A DNA stretch of 64,000 nucleotides from Sipunculus nudus (GCA_026874595.1 CM049311.1:17383676-17447675), one strand, 5' to 3'. Positions 22,851 through 36,942 are shown, numbered from the stretch's first letter. The notes: generated from the sequence alone by a model not told the origin. Numbers and translations: made by a program.

Positions 22851-25530
22851 GAGCAAACATTCTAAGTACTTCTTATTCAAGTAAAATTACACAAAAATCT
22901 GTCTTTAAACGACAGGCATGTACTTTTAGCTTATTATTGAAGGGTAATTAAGTTACTAAACCCTAACCCTACTAGTTGTTTGTGAATAAATCCCTATCTG
23001 TATAAAATGTGGAATCCAAACTAGACTATTACATAAATATAACTATATTTCTTTCTTGTTTAGCTAAACATCTATGTTTCGCCTGCTTTTTATGATATTG
23101 CCATATCTCTATGTTTTTTTTTTTCACAAATTGGATTGAGATGCACCAATAAAGTATAAAATATTAGACGCTTTTTGTTTGTCTTAATACTGGTTGTAAA
23201 AATCCCTCTGAAAGATGTATCGAAGATTACGAATGCGTGAATGAAAAGTTACCGAGAAAACGAAATAGCTTAGTCTTGACGAGAAAGCACAGATAGAGCG
23301 AAAACCTCCGCCAACGCCTACACCGAAGTCAAGATCCTCCCCGATCCTCAATATACCCTGTTTTACACCATGTCACATAAATTCATTAAAATGTATTGAA
23401 TATATTTGGTTGTATTGACAACAAACATAAACAAAGAAACATGAACAATGACGTCATTGTCATTAATCTCACATTGCACCCACCTTCCATGATGAGGATG
23501 ATGTCACAGACGTGATAATGACAAAGTCGTTTCCACATAAAACCGATGAAATTTCTCAAGTACATTGCTTGCCATCCCCCCCCCCCCGTCAAACAAAAAG
23601 AAATCGAACATTTCTTTATTGATTAAATTAAATTTAGTAGGAGACTGGATTATAAGCCAAAGGAGAAGTCTTTCAATTCAGGGGCTTATTGACATTCTGG
23701 AGGGGTTATATGGAAAAAATTGACATGTTTGGCTGGATGCAAAGATCCAAATTTAAATTTCAAATTTAAATATTACTGCTCCGTCCCAAAACTATGTTTT
23801 TTCCATTTTCGGTTGATCCCCCCATTACAAAGTCACCAGTCACGTTGAGAAAACTTAAAATTCGAGTTACTATAAAGCATGGTATTTCTGCATGACAGAA
23901 TATTTACAGTGTCTGGTTCTTGAGTAAGATCCTTTGAGTTTCATTGTTTACGTATTTGGCCTCTTCAGTCTTTAAGATGGTATTTTCTCACGCATGTGAC
24001 ACATTCTTTTAATTTGCCTTGGTATATCGCGTCGCACAATATCACTTCAGATTAAACAAATTTTACCAAAAAAAAAAATGATTCCTCAACCATATTTGAT
24101 AAGCTTATCACAATTTACAATATAACAGATTATTTCATAACGTCCCCTTGACATTTCGTCTTGCATATTTTTTATGTCTGCCTCTAGGTTTTAGGGTGTA
24201 CAAATAAAGACAATAAAATGTATTGGGTAATCATGTAACCTAAACCATCAAATATGACATCCAAGATGCACACCTATGCACTGTTAAAACTTAAGACAAT
24301 TCTAAGACAGTGAAATTAAGTGAAGAATAGAACATAGCGAAGGACCTTGGAGATAACAAGTAATTTAAAATTTGATGTAGGGGATGGAATTGAACTCGAA
24401 GGTCCGAAACTCGGATATGTACCTGAGGTCAAGTCTCGATATCACAGCCAATGGTTGATCATTCTACTTCTGTATTTACCCTTTGTTTTCCCTTTTACTC
24501 CTTGTATTGATGCTTTAATTTGTCGGATTTCGTCAGCGTTTACGTCTATATGCGCCAAATATATTTGTTTATCTGCATGAACTGTATAGGGGTCCGGAAA
24601 TCCTCTCAATTTCATGAGTACTGCTTTTTTTAAGTTTCCTTCTTTTGAGAATTTCAACATGAAGATCAGCGGCGATTTCAACGATGATAATATTTGACAA
24701 AAGCATAGTTTTGATAGCATTCCTTGTGCCTTTCTTGAATTCTTTTGCCTGACCTGAGTTCAAGATGTAGATTATATACTATAAATTAATATGTAATGTA
24801 AATAACGTGATCAGCAGCCATTTTGACGTCATCTTTGATATGCCAGTCACAGCGATGCTTTATTTTGTTTTAATTGATTCACAAACCAATAAAGCTTAAA
24901 GTAGATACATAGATTGCAACTCTGTGATGAAAAAAGGACTTGGTTTTGTAAGCGACTTAAATACGCGATGATGTTTTCGGTTCCAGTTGATTCCTGAATC
25001 CCGAAAACCTAGTTGTCGATACAAAAAAATCTCTGTTGAAAACTGAATGATTTATTGCCAGTTGAAGGGCTTTGTGGCCATCTTGGACGCCATTTTGGTA
25101 AACTGTTGATATATTGCTATAGCTCAGGAGATCACCATAAAACAATTTCTTGCAATTTGTTGGGGGTTGAGCTATTTTCCATATTTTTGCCCGTCCACTA
25201 AGCTGTTTCTGTGACAAAAATAAATTTTATATTTTCAGTTTCTCATGGATCAGGTTTTTTTCATAATTTAAGAATTATCTCCACGTTACCTTCTGAGGAA
25301 AGCCCAAAGCTAAGTTGAAAAGTTTTTGATCGAAACTATCTTCTTCGATCCCCATAGCTTTGATCGTTATGTAATCTTTTCAAAGATTTTGGTGGATCGA
25401 GAAACAAACCATCCGTTGACAATTAAACTGCTAAGGTGTTAGTTGCTTAATTTGTTCCCTAGAGAAGGTCTGACTGATTTTATGAAAACCACCTTTTGAC
25501 CTCTATTGGCAATAAAGGCTCGGCAGAATT
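21832..25530. other. No gene recognised
   Basis: This stretch contains a (TA)n tract at 22,087-22,161, a GGGGCGGA...G-run word at 22,463 resembling that at 13,023, and a short TA tract near 22,825. No AATAAA was seen within about 170 bp after the possible lectin stop. A possible minus-strand tRNA-like segment lies at 24,380-24,466 (box B-like GAGTTCAATTCC). No coding exon is supported. Confidence 0.5.
22087..22161. repeat. (TA)n microsatellite
   Basis: About 75 bp of TA with TTTA interruptions near its right end. Confidence 0.97.
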
Positions 25531-25532
25531 TC

Positions 25533-28500
25533 TCTATCCACTTAACAAAAACACTTAACATAAAAAGTTTCCAGGTCACGGGGCCTAAGGTGCATGGCAT
25601 GCAGTGTCACCACCTTGCGGGAAAGAGATTAAAAATACGAGCCGGATAGACAGATGAAAGGACCAATTTGAAATTTTTTAAATTTGAAACATTGGTTAGG
25701 GTTTATTTTAAGGTGATATTTTTGTTGGTTTAGGCTGAGCTTTCCTAGATATAAGAGAACAATTAACAGTTAAATAAAATATAAAATGAAATTAATAGAA
25801 AATATGCACATAAGACATTTGATTATTTATTCTAATAAGTTAAAACAAAAGCTGTACATTTACAAATCTACGAGGCTTAATAATTCAGTAGCGCACTGTA
25901 TATAGTGGTTATTATAGTTGCATATATCGTTCTTTTAATATACAACATAATACTTTTGTTATTTTATATATATGGACTGTGCCTCCACCACCACCGATTC
26001 CGTCTACACACACTTAATAGAACTAGACTAGACAGACCTACAAATACACAAGTCATACATTTATTCAAATGAGAAATCAAGTCCTTATCTATAGAGGACA
26101 AATAGAAGAATATAAATGGATCGGATGTCTCACAAAGACATTTGATATTTAGACTGGCCCAATTGATTTTAGATGATAAATTAACGTTGGTTTTAATGAT
26201 ACGAAAAGAAAACAATATAAGTTCCAGCCAAATTGAAAATGTGCTCAATCACCCTAACTTATCCAGGTGGTTTACATTTCAGGGCGCGAAATAGCATTGA
26301 CAGAATCTAGATGATAGAAGTGTCCTGTGAGGAGGGTACTTTCTGATATAAGGTCCGATATAAGATTTCTTCAGTCATCTAGGTACTCCAAACAAGTTAG
26401 CCTCACTTCATATATATTGCCCTGGTAACGAAATGGCTTGAGATCTTTGGTTATGTCGATATTTCGTAAATGCTCCCAATATAAGGATCAGCGCAATTTA
26501 TTAAACAGTATCGGATATGATTGGTAAAATGAGTGTGAAATCATCGGTATATGGAATGGGTAACTGTGTCGTATTTACTGAAATTATCAAATAAGTATAT
26601 TGGTATATCCTTATAAAATATAGACTAAATATAGCCTACAGATCGAATATTTGCATTTACAATGTTTTTTTTAAATATATAAAAGTCATCTATTTTATCA
26701 ATATTCTGAAACGATGTCCATTTAATATTAGTGACAATATGATACCTCATGTCCATTTGCTCAATTCATGAATCAAATATTGTTACACAAACAGAGATAT
26801 ATGGTACTGCCATATATTACATTATGAACTTATATTGTTAAGAGTCTTTACAGTTTGTATTTTTGGGAAAAACCTGGGGTCAATAGCTCCCATGGCACAT
26901 CCGAATACCTGCTTGTTCCTAGAGTTCTTTCGAGTGTCAGTTCAGTCCTACCGCTTTTTGTGGTATAAGTAATAGCCAAGATTTTGGCTGGAGACGGGAA
27001 GGTTTTTCTGATATTGATTTTATAATAGATTTTCAGTTGGAGAATTGTGATGTAAATGTGCGCTCGTTGACGATTAGCAGCAAATGAACCGCTTGTCTAG
27101 TTCCGAGAGGCTTAATAACGGATCGCCCCCTCTTTCTGCATCAATGTCTTGGGATCATGAAACAACGTCAACGGGATCACTAAAAAGCTTTATTAGTTTC
27201 CAAACAGGGGACCCCCTTGTTTCAATTAAAATCAAACCTGCAATTTAGTTTTGTTCGGTAACATTGTAAAAAAATGTTTTGTTTTTTTTTGGATGGTAAT
27301 AGGAACAGAGTTAAAGTTAAATATAATGATTTGGCAATCAGCCCTAAAAGTTCACCGTCATGCTGGAAAAGCAGCATAGGCCTTAAGGCCGCGTTGACGT
27401 GAAAATATTTCAGACAACGTTGTTTCAAGCCTAGTTAAAAACTTAGCGCCACCGTGTGTTTGTGTGAAACACTAAGCTTCTATATTAATCGTTGGTTGCT
27501 TGCAAGTATATAATAAAATCAATCAGTCATACATGGAATCAGGTGATGTTTTAAAGAAGCCAGAGAGATACAACACAAATTGACCGTGGTTGTTTATGGG
27601 GTTGTTTAATTGTGATATATGGAGACGCTAATCCTATTCAAAATGTTTAATTTAGACAACGAACACGAGAGGATGGGATATATTGCTATACACTCGGTGG
27701 ACTGGTTCATATTGTATTACACCCTACTCCGATTTTAACCATTACACGGCCTAATTTTATCCGAGTTGTTGTTTCCACAACGAATTTAAGACCCACCAGC
27801 TTACTCCCATACAGGGAAAAGTTAGTAAATAAAGTTAGTCTACACTTATGAGACTAAAATGCAATATAAAGCAAAACATAACGTTCAGCTGGAAGCATGA
27901 CGGTGAACTATGTGTTTTTTCAGATTTTTGTTTAGTTAGGTCGATTGGGGTATATATGTGAAACGGGACGTTCCCTCTCTCCATACACATTCACAAAATA
28001 ACACAGAATTGTGTGGTGATGGTTTACTGACGAACTGAAGAACAAAAAACAGTTTCGTGTGATAATGATGGAAGTTACGTTCTCGAACCCCTTATACTCG
28101 ATTTATCTTTGTTATGGGTAATCCATATGATCGTTCAATACTACGGGAGTTACAGAATCAAATCCATCAAATTTCCATTATTTTCAACCATCAATACAAG
28201 CTCCCTGGATCACCTTTTGTGGTGTAATCTATTCGACGTCGTCCATTCCAAATGATGACAGAGGCAGCCTTCGTTCACAGGTAAGTGAAGCGCAGTGGCA
28301 TGACCTAACGTGACCCATCTGAAAATAGACGCCGTCAAAAGGTTTTGGCTGAGTAGCCTACCTTTCATTTTTCAAGTGAAAACAAGGTATTACCGTTTAT
28401 TGTTGGGTCGTTTGACCTAATTTAGATATAGACCAACTATAGGGTGTTAAAAAATAAACCCTTTTAAATCGCTCATTATGTTTATTTGTATAAACTGCGT

Positions 28501-29690
28501 GAATCAGCAAATTGGATTAATACTTAAATTATGCTATATTAAGTACTAATGCTATATTACATATTAAATGTCTTACTAACACAAAGGATTTATAAATCCG
28601 TCCATGCTTAATGAGTCATAGTGATCGGTTTTTAATTGGTTCTCTTCCTGTTTTCTTTTTGGTTGGTATTATCAATTTAAATCATGTGTAAAAACGATAA
28701 AAATTATTTCTTGAACTTTATTTACTATCTATCTATGTTATCTTGATTCCCTTCCGACGATATTGACAGAAGGTTAGGTGATCAGCGTTGTCTGTATGTA
28801 CCTTTATGTTTGTTTGTCCGAACAATATTTCCTTCAATCTGAAATATTAACATTTTGCATTCTCAGTTCAGCGCCTGTTTAATCTTTCCCACTGCGAGAT
28901 TACTTGATCCAGTAAACTGAAAGTTTAGTTCTTCGAGGTTAATGATTCAATCTGTCATGTGTATAATATTCATAAGTTCGCCCCTTGCTGTTTTGTCAGA
29001 CACATCCAGAAATTTCAGAGCAGAAGGAATGAGCATGACCAGGGACATTATATTCCGGGCTTTGACGTTACAGGCAGACATGTTAAGTGTAGTGAGGTGA
29101 GAGTTCTCAGCAACGTTCATGTTGTTGTCATCCCTAACAGTTAGCCTTTTGGTGATTGCTCAAAGTCCGTCAGGGAGTGATAGTCTGACGGTGACTTCAT
29201 GTTTTCATTACTATTATTCAAGTTGAGTGAGCTGAGACGAGGATCTAGAAGATATTCTGCCTCATTCAACAAGCCTTTCAGATAGGTATGTGATATGTCA
29301 AGGCTCGTGAGAAAAGTACAGTGCGATACTTCGGTGAGCAGTGACGTAACGTCACTACGTGTGACGCGGCTGTAGGACATATCGAGCGATGTGATATGAC
29401 ATCGTGCTACAACTGTCAGACGCCCTGCTCCTTCCAAGTCCGCTGAGGTTGTTTTTGGAAACCAAGGTGCGTCAGAAAGTAACAGTCTGGTAATCTGTCT
29501 AACAGCTGACCCATTCCATGTGTCCTACTTGTGTCCCAGGGGCGATTGATATTACTTCTGCAAGTAATAGGTCATAATATGAGAACCTAACCTGTGCATG
29601 CACTATCAGTCGCTTAAGTGCAGATGTGTCACGTGTCAAATATGTTGCATATGATGCAGTTGGAAAACTAATGTTGATTTCAGGTTTGAC
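25533..29690. repeat. Tandem duplication unit 1 (holds NLR-like fragment)
   Basis: Unit 1 matches the sequence starting at 29,690. The shared start is around CCACTTAA(C/T)A...GTCACGGGGCCTA, at 25,533 and 29,690. Collinear anchors include TGTATATAGTGGTT at about 25,896 and 30,036, the block AGACTAGACAGACCTACA near 26,022 and 30,170, and AGGATGGGATATATT at 27,670 and 31,792. The unit ends in LRR-coding sequence that stops exactly where unit 2 begins. Confidence 0.85.
28770..29690 (-). pseudogene. NLR-like LRR fragment, copy 1
   Basis: On the minus strand, from 29,693 leftwards, translations give FPTASYATYL and ALKRLIVHAQVRFSYY. At 29,437-29,141 there are leucine-rich repeats (ITSLDMSYS, LTSLDISHTYL, RLSSLNLNN). 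A last block near 28,770-29,130 (FLDVSD, INLEELNFQF) is broken by stops. The order and residues match copy 2 at 33,995-35,303. The fragment is cut at its 5' end by the duplication junction at 29,690, so it lacks the nucleotide-binding part. It is a relic of an intracellular NLR-type (NACHT/LRR) sensor gene, not a functional gene. The assignment rests on recognisable repeat pattern and on the better preserved copy 2. Confidence 0.7.
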
Positions 29691-32629
29691 CACTTAATAA
29701 ACACACTTAAGATAAAAACGTACCAAAGTCACGGGGCCTATCGCGCATTGCATTCATTGTCACCACCTGGCGGGAAAGAGTGTCAAAATACAGGTTGGAC
29801 TGATAGACGAAATGAAAAATATATGTATTTTAAACATTAGCAAGTTATATTTTAAGGTGATATTTTTGTTGGTATAGGCCGTGTTTGCCTAGATACATGA
29901 GTACAATCAACAGTTAAGTAAAACATAAAACGAAATTAATAGAAAATATGGACAGAAGCCACTTGATTATTTATCCTAAATAAGTTAAAAAAGTTGTACA
30001 TTTAAAAATGTACGAGGCTAAATAATTCAGTAGCACAATGTATATAGTGGTTTAATACAGTTGCATATATCGTTCTTTTAATATACAACATAATACTTTT
30101 GTTATTTATAAATGGATGGACTATACCTCCATCACCACCGACCCCCTCTACACACACTTAATAGAACTAGACTAGACAGACCTACACATACACATATATA
30201 TGTCATATATGTATTCAAATCAGATATCAAGTCTTTATCTATGTGGGAGATATCGAAGAATATACATGGATCGGATGTCTTACAGAGACATTTGATATTT
30301 GTACTGGCCCGATAGCAATAAAGTGAGGATACTCAAACAGTGATTATATGAAAGATTAACGTTGGGGATAATGATGCGAAAAAACAATAAGTTCCAGCAA
30401 GTATGAAAATGTGATCAATCACACTAACTTATCCAGACGGTTTACAGACCGTTTAAATGGCGTTGGCAGAATCTAGATGATGGAATTGTGCTTCAGTAGG
30501 AGGGTACTGTCTGATATAAGGTCCGATATAAGATTTCTTCTGTCATCTAGGTACTCCAAACAAGTTAGCTTCAATTCATATATAATGCTCTGGTAACCAA
30601 GTGGTTTAAGATCTTTAGTTATGTCGATATTTCTTAAATGCTACATGTATAAGGATCAGCCCAATTAATTAAGCAGTATCGGATATGATTGGTCAAATGA
30701 GTGTGAAATCATCGGCATTAAGAAAGGGTAACTGTGTCGTGTTTAATGAAATTATCAAATTAGTATATTGGTATATCCTTACAAATAGAGACTAAATATA
30801 GCCAATAGATCGAATATTTGCGCATACATTGTTTTATATAAAAGTCATCTATTTTATCAATATTCTGAGAGGATGTCCAATATGATACCTGATGTCCATT
30901 TGCTCAATTCATGAATCAGATTTTGTAACACAAATAGAGTGTATACGGTACTGCCATATATTATATTATGAAATTATATTGTTAAGAGTGGCTACCGTTT
31001 GTATGTGTGAGGAAAAACCTGGGGATATTAGCTCCTATGGCTCATCCAGAAACCTGCTTGTTCGTGGTGTTCTTTCGAGTTTCAGCTCCGTCCTACCGCT
31101 TTTTGTGGAGATGGGTAGATTTTTCTGATATTGATTTTATGTTAGATTTTCATTTGGAGAATGGTAATGTAAATTTGCACTCGTTGGCGAATAGCAGCAA
31201 ATGGCCCACTTGTTTAGTTCCGAGAGTCTTAATTCCGGATCGCCCTCCCTTTCTACATCAATGTCTTGGGATCATGAAACAACGTAAACGGGACCACTAA
31301 AAAGCCGTATTATTTTGCGAACAGGGGACCCCCTTGTTTTAATTCAAATAAAACTTGCATTTGAGTTTCGTTTGGTAATATTGTTAAAATTGATTTTTGG
31401 ATGGTAATAGGCACAGAATTAAAGTTCATATTTATTAAATATAATGATTTGGCAATCAGCCCTAAAAGTTCACCGTCATGCGGAAAAGCAGCATAGGCCT
31501 AAGTCCGCTTTGGTGTGTAAATATTTAAGACAACGTTGTACCCGCCCAAGTTAATAACTTGGCGCCACTCTGTGTCTGTGTGAAACATTAAGCTTTTTAT
31601 ATTAATCATTGGTTGCTTGCAAGAGTATAATAACATCAATCAGTTATACGCGGAATCAGGTGATGTTTAAAAGATGCCAGTGAGATACAACACAAATTGA
31701 CCGGGGTTATTTATCTGGATGTTTTACCTAAATCTGTGATACATGGAAACGCTCATCCAATCTAAAATGTTTATTCCCGACAACGAACACGAGAGGATGG
31801 GATATATTTAAATACCCTCGGTGGACTGGTTCATATTGTATAATACCCTACTCCAATTTTAACAATTACACGACCTAAATGTATCCGATTTGTGTTTCCA
31901 CAACGAAAGGCCCACCAGCTTGCTCCCAAACAAGCTCTGACATTTATTAACGCGTATACATATATGGTTATGGATAGATGATAAACCGCAAAGTATGACT
32001 GATCGTTTATAATATAACAATAATGTTTTATCCTTATATGATATGACACCATAACTTGTTTGGGTAATCTTACAACAGCTTACTTAGAGTAATTATATAC
32101 CTAATCCTTTACTAACACTCGACTGATCGCCTATTAAAGAAGTCTTAGAACTACATAAGCTAAACTATAAATAAAGTTAGTCTACACTTATGAGACTTTT
32201 CATCTCTTGGTTCCTTCTCTTTCACGGACGAACGAACGAATGAACGCATGAATGAATGAGTAAAATATATAAAAATATAATTTGTAAAAAAAAAAAGAAA
32301 AAACAAGGAATAACACAGAATGTATCGAGATATTATACAGGTATAAATCGATGAATATTTGAAATTATCATATGACAAAACTGGCATTGTAATTGTCTGT
32401 CGGTGGCTGTTTACTGAAATCAAATGTATTAAAACATAGACTTATAGCCTCATTAGGTGTTAAGCCAAACATAAAACAGATAACCTTACTTTTACAAATA
32501 AACATATATGACGCCAAGTGGAAGATAAGGCTTAATGTGTTGCTCGACTTGTTGAACATAACATAAATACGTTTCCTGGTAGGTAATGATTTTTGCATTT
32601 CTGGTGGCAACTTTTTTTTTGGGGGGGGG

Positions 32630-32799
32630 GGGAAGGGGGCAGGAAAGAAATCATTTTGCAGATTTAGGTTGTAATCGTACAGTAATCGTGTAATCTTATG
32701 TTGCTTAAATGTTTAAAAGCAAAACATAACTTGTAATTTGAAGCATGACGGTGAACTATATGTTTTTTCCCGGATTTTTGTTTGGTTAGGGCAATTAGG

Positions 32800-32877
<78 letters not shown>

Positions 32878-33151
32878 CGGGACGTGTTCTGTGTGGTGAA
32901 ATGTGTGGTGAAATACGTTTCCTGGTTGGTAATGATTTTTCCATATCTGGTGGCAACTTTGGGGGGGGGGGTTAAGAAGGCGGGCGGGGGGCAGGGAAGA
33001 AATCATTTTGCAGATTTAGGTTGTAATCGTGCAGTAATCGTGTAATCTTAGGTTGCTTAAATGTTTGAAAGCAAAACATAACTTGTAACTGGAAGCATGA
33101 CGGTGAACTATAAGTTTTTTCCCGGATTTTTGTTCGGTTAGGGCAATAAGG

Positions 33152-33209
<58 letters not shown>

Positions 33210-33300
33210 CGGGACGTTCTCTCTCTCTATACACAATCACATAATAACACAGAAGTGTGTGGTGACGGTTGACTGACGAACTGAACAACAAAAAAAAAAC
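32630..33300. repeat. Local tandem repeat of ~350 bp with (TA)n tracts
   Basis: The block AAAGCAAAACATAACTTG...GACGGTGAACTA...TTGGTTAGGGCAAT, (TA)n, TATGAAACGGGACGT occurs at 32,715-32,890 and at 33,070-33,220. G-runs and CAGATTTAGGTTGTAATCGT flank both. Unit 1 has a single copy (27,865-27,975) in which the TA tract is only GTATATATGTG. The TA tracts (32,802-32,873 and 33,152-33,205) therefore grew after duplication. Confidence 0.85.
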
Positions 33301-33994
33301 AGAGCGTTCACGGCGTTTTGCCGATACGAAGTCTGAGGTTGAAATGGCGCAAAAGTGTAAATCAGGTCGGTACATGGCCAGTGTTAGGTGCAGTTTCCGT
33401 CATGCATATTAATTCAAAGAAGTAAACCAGAGAGAAAACGATATATTTGTGGTGTCCCCTGTTGGCCATCACCGACACTAAAAGGTGCTTGCTTATTATG
33501 GGGTGCCCCGTATGGGAGATAACTTACACTGCCTTAGGACCGGTTACATAGACCACAGATTTATTATTGGGCCGTTTGATCTGACTTCGTCGTAGTATCT
33601 CTAAGAACAGTAGAGATATGAAGATTTTATTATAAATATTGATTCAAGTGCCTGTGTATAGACAAAGACCAACCATTGGGTGTTCAAAATGAACCCGGTT
33701 TAATCTTGCGTGTATCAATCAACTGGATTTAATGCCTAAATTATGCAATATTAAGTACCAATTTTTTATTACATATTAAATGTCTTAGCAACACAAAGGA
33801 AATTATGAGACGAATCCGTCTATGCATAATTAGTCATAATAATTGGTTTTGAACTGTTTTTTGTTTCTGTGGTTTTTTTTTGGTATTATCTATACATCTC
33901 ATGTGTAAAAACCGATAAAAAATATTTCTTGAAGTTATTTACTATTTATCTATGTCATCTTTATCCCTTCCGACGATACAGACAAAAGGTTAGA

Positions 33995-34740
33995 TGATCA
34001 GCGTGGCCAGTATGCGTCTTTATGTTTCTTTGTCCGAATAATATTTCCGTAAATTTTAAATTTCAACATTTTGCATTCTCTGTTCAGCGCCTGTTTAATC
34101 TTTCCCACTGCCATATTACTTAATCTAGTAAACGGAAAGTTTAGTTCTTCGAGGTTAATGATTCGATCTGTCATGTGTATAATATTGACAAGTTCGTCAC
34201 CTGCTGTGTTGTCAGTCATATCCAGAAATTTCAGACCAGAAGGAATGACCATGATCAGGGACATTATGTCCCGTGCTGAGACATTGCAGGCAGACATGTA
34301 AGGTGTAGTGAGTGGAGAGTTTTTTTAGCAATGCCCATGTTGTTTCCATCCTAAAAGTCAGTCTTCTCAGCTTGTGAGGTAATTGCTCAAGGTCCGTCAG
34401 GGAGTAATAGTCTGACGGTGATCTTATGCTAGTTATATCATTTTTATTCAAGTTTAGTGAGCTGAGATGATGAACTAGAAGATATATTCTGCCTCATTCA
34501 TCAAGCCCTTCAGATTTGCATGTGATATGTTAAGGCTCGTGAAGGATGGACAGTGTTATAATTCCGGGAGCAGTGACCTAACGTCACTACGTGTGAGCTG
34601 GCTGTAGGACAGAATGAGCGATGTGATATGACAATGTGCTAATGACACTGTCAGACGCCCTGTTTCTTTCATCAGCCCGCTGAGGTATAGTTTCTTTTGC
34701 AAATTTAATGTGCGTCATGGAGTAAACAGTCTAAAAGTGG
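33995..34740 (-). pseudogene. NLR-like LRR region, copy 2 (frameshifted)
   Basis: Minus-strand translations in several frames give leucine-rich repeat segments: HCHITSLILSYSQLTRSDV and TSLNISHANLKGL near 34,500-34,640, HHLSSLNLNKNDITS near 34,450, LRRLTFRME near 34,370, then in another frame LKFLDMTDN, INLEELNFPF and AVGKIKQALN down to 33,998. Frameshifts and stops (for example after LLPEL) show decay. The repeats follow the NLR-like core at 34,812-35,545. Confidence 0.65.
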
Positions 34741-34811
34741 CCCCATTAACAGGATATTATGGAGAGCCTTTTCATATAAGATTGGTGTGTCTCTTTATTA
34801 TGTCAACAGCT

Positions 34812-35545
34812 CTAGCATTTGGTGCTGTATCCTTGATAAACTGTTCCTCTATTACTTGTGTCCCAAAAGCGTTTCATATTTATTGTGTGTTTTTCATAAT
34901 ATGGCAACCTAACATGTGCATGCACTATCAGTCGCTTTAGTGCGATTGTGTCACATTTCAAATATGTTGCATATGATGCAGTTGGATAAATATTACTGAT
35001 TTCAAGTTTGACCACAGATGGCAGCACTTTTTGGGCGTCCTGGTGATGTGATGAGTATTTCAGTTGTAGCTCCAAGAGTAACTGTGACGTCTCATCATCA
35101 TCCTGGAAAATTGTTTGTATATACTTGTGGATCTCCTCACCACCGTGGCCTTGCACAAATGTCAAGATTACCTCCACTTCTTCCATGGCTTGTTTGGAAT
35201 CACAAAACATCATCAACAAGTCTTTTTGCTCTCGCTCGTCCACGTCAACAAGATAGAAAGCTACGAAAAACTCTTGTAGAGTCTTGTGAGGAAACGTTAC
35301 CATATGTTTTGCGCCTACCCTATCCTTCTGTGCAAAATATCCTGACGTCCTTTCTCCTGTACCTCCTGTGTGACTGACTATATTATCAGGAAAGCTTAAG
35401 TGATTTTGCCCTTTACTTCTTTTGAACTAATATCCTCTCATTTCGCCCGCATAGAAATTTGACAAAAACTTGGTAACATCCAGTAATACTATTTGAAAAT
35501 TATTTGTTGTCTCGCCATGAGCAAGAGAACAGCTGGGAAGATGAG
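34812..35545 (-). pseudogene. NLR-like protein fragment (C-terminal of NACHT part into LRR)
   Basis: The best preserved part is open from 35,303 to 34,812 and begins MVTFPHKTLQEFFVAFYLV, which matches the HKT-QEFFAA-L motif found after the NACHT domain in animal NLR-type ATPases. It continues through VQGHGGEEIHKYIQ to ASYATYLKCDTIALKRLIVHAHV, shared with copy 1. Upstream in the same frame, GYFAQKDRVGAKH, NHLSFPDNIVSHT and VLLDVTKFLSNFYAGEM extend to about 35,540 but are crossed by an in-frame TAG at 35427-35429 (or an exon boundary there). No Walker A or B motifs were seen. Such proteins act as cytosolic danger or pathogen sensors; this copy is probably dead. Confidence 0.65.
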
Positions 35546-35549
35546 AAAG

Positions 35550-36137
35550 GTATTCTGATTTTCTTAATTTTTGTTTAAGCTAGTTGCCGTCTTCGTCTCC
35601 CTTAAAAAAACTTCCCAATGAATGCGCAGGTGCCTTCATTTGAAAAATCCTAGCATTGCGTAGTGTGGGATAATGATGTCACAATGGCATGTATTAAGGC
35701 AAATCAGTTATGTTTTACATAAATACAGCCCCGGTAGATATTTATCCCAACTATTATGAGATTTTCATAAGTGTATTTGCCGGGTTTGTCGAGTGTTCCA
35801 ATTTCTGTTATTTTGAATTAGGAATTTAAAAATACTTTTGTTGTGATCAGGTTAGATACTTCATGCTTTGCTGCATACAAACAATATTTTAAAGCTAGCT
35901 ATTTAAATATTTTTTTAATGTTGTTATAACGAGGCAATAACTATGTATAACAACTTCCGGCATATATGATAGCATTGTTATTGCACACATACCACCATAT
36001 GTTTGTGAATCCTTAAACACCTTATCTCCATTTAGGTTGCTTTTGCAGGGACCCATATGACGGAATGGGTTTAGCCATTAAATTGACATCAACATATATG
36101 TGTTCAGCATGGCATGTAAATGGTACAGACACCCACA

Positions 36138-36216
<79 letters not shown>

Positions 36217-36860
36217 TAGAGAGCAAGAGAGCAAGCGAGCGCCATTATAACATTACAGTAGAACATACTTGATATAAAATGGCGTAACAAATATTGGATA
36301 TGGTAGGGTAGGTATGGTAGGTTTAATTTTATAATGTGAGTAATTTTAAGGAAAACTATGATATCAGCTGGATCGCAAGTCAATCAATTATCGAATTAAT
36401 TATCAGTACATCTGAAACATAACCATGCGTGCATCTGCTAGACCACCTGAACGTGGTGACTGTTCGAAAGATAAATGTGAAAAACGAGGGTAGCGTTTTA
36501 TGATTGCGAATAATCTTTTATTAAAAATATTGTGGTTGTATATTTTCTCAGCAGAGAGGGACGCGCCCCTCTTTTAATTTTCTAAGCAACAATAAAAGGC
36601 TTCGCGAAAGATAGGACGATCTTATTCATTTGGGTGTCCCATATAATGAATGAAGGTCTGTGTTATAAATATGGGTCTCGATGTAGGATGCTAGATTCTC
36701 TCATTGCAATGAAAAATTCATTTAACATATTCAAAGCATTAGACTTTATAAAAGTTATTGTAAATATACCATATTTTGGATGCACCAAATCAACATTAAA
36801 GAAATAAATTAAAGACTATTTTCTTAACTATGCTAACGTATTAAAATAATGGCATGTTAT
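35550..36860. other. No gene recognised; contains (CA)n(TA)n
   Basis: Compound microsatellite at 36,129-36,206, followed by a GA-rich tail to about 36,240. Nothing coding is supported. Confidence 0.6.
36129..36206. repeat. Compound (CA)n(TA)n microsatellite
   Basis: About 40 bp of CA repeats pass directly into about 35 bp of TA repeats and then a GAGAGATAGAGAG tail. Confidence 0.97.
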
Positions 36861-36867
36861 TAAAACC

Positions 36868-36905
36868 AAAACTCTCTCCCTCCCTCTAAATATGTATATA
36901 TATAT

Positions 36906-36942
<37 letters not shown>

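Larger units (their letters stand above)
29690..35000. repeat. Tandem duplication unit 2
   Basis: Second copy of the 25.5-29.7 kb unit, lengthened by a local duplication around 32.6-33.3 kb with (TA)n tracts. Its NLR-like part continues beyond the point where unit 1 is cut, so unit 2 is joined to the original flank on the right. Confidence 0.8.

Noticed and set aside
22941-22975. CCCTAACCCTA resembling telomere repeat
   Set aside because: Only two units; expected by chance in a window of this size.
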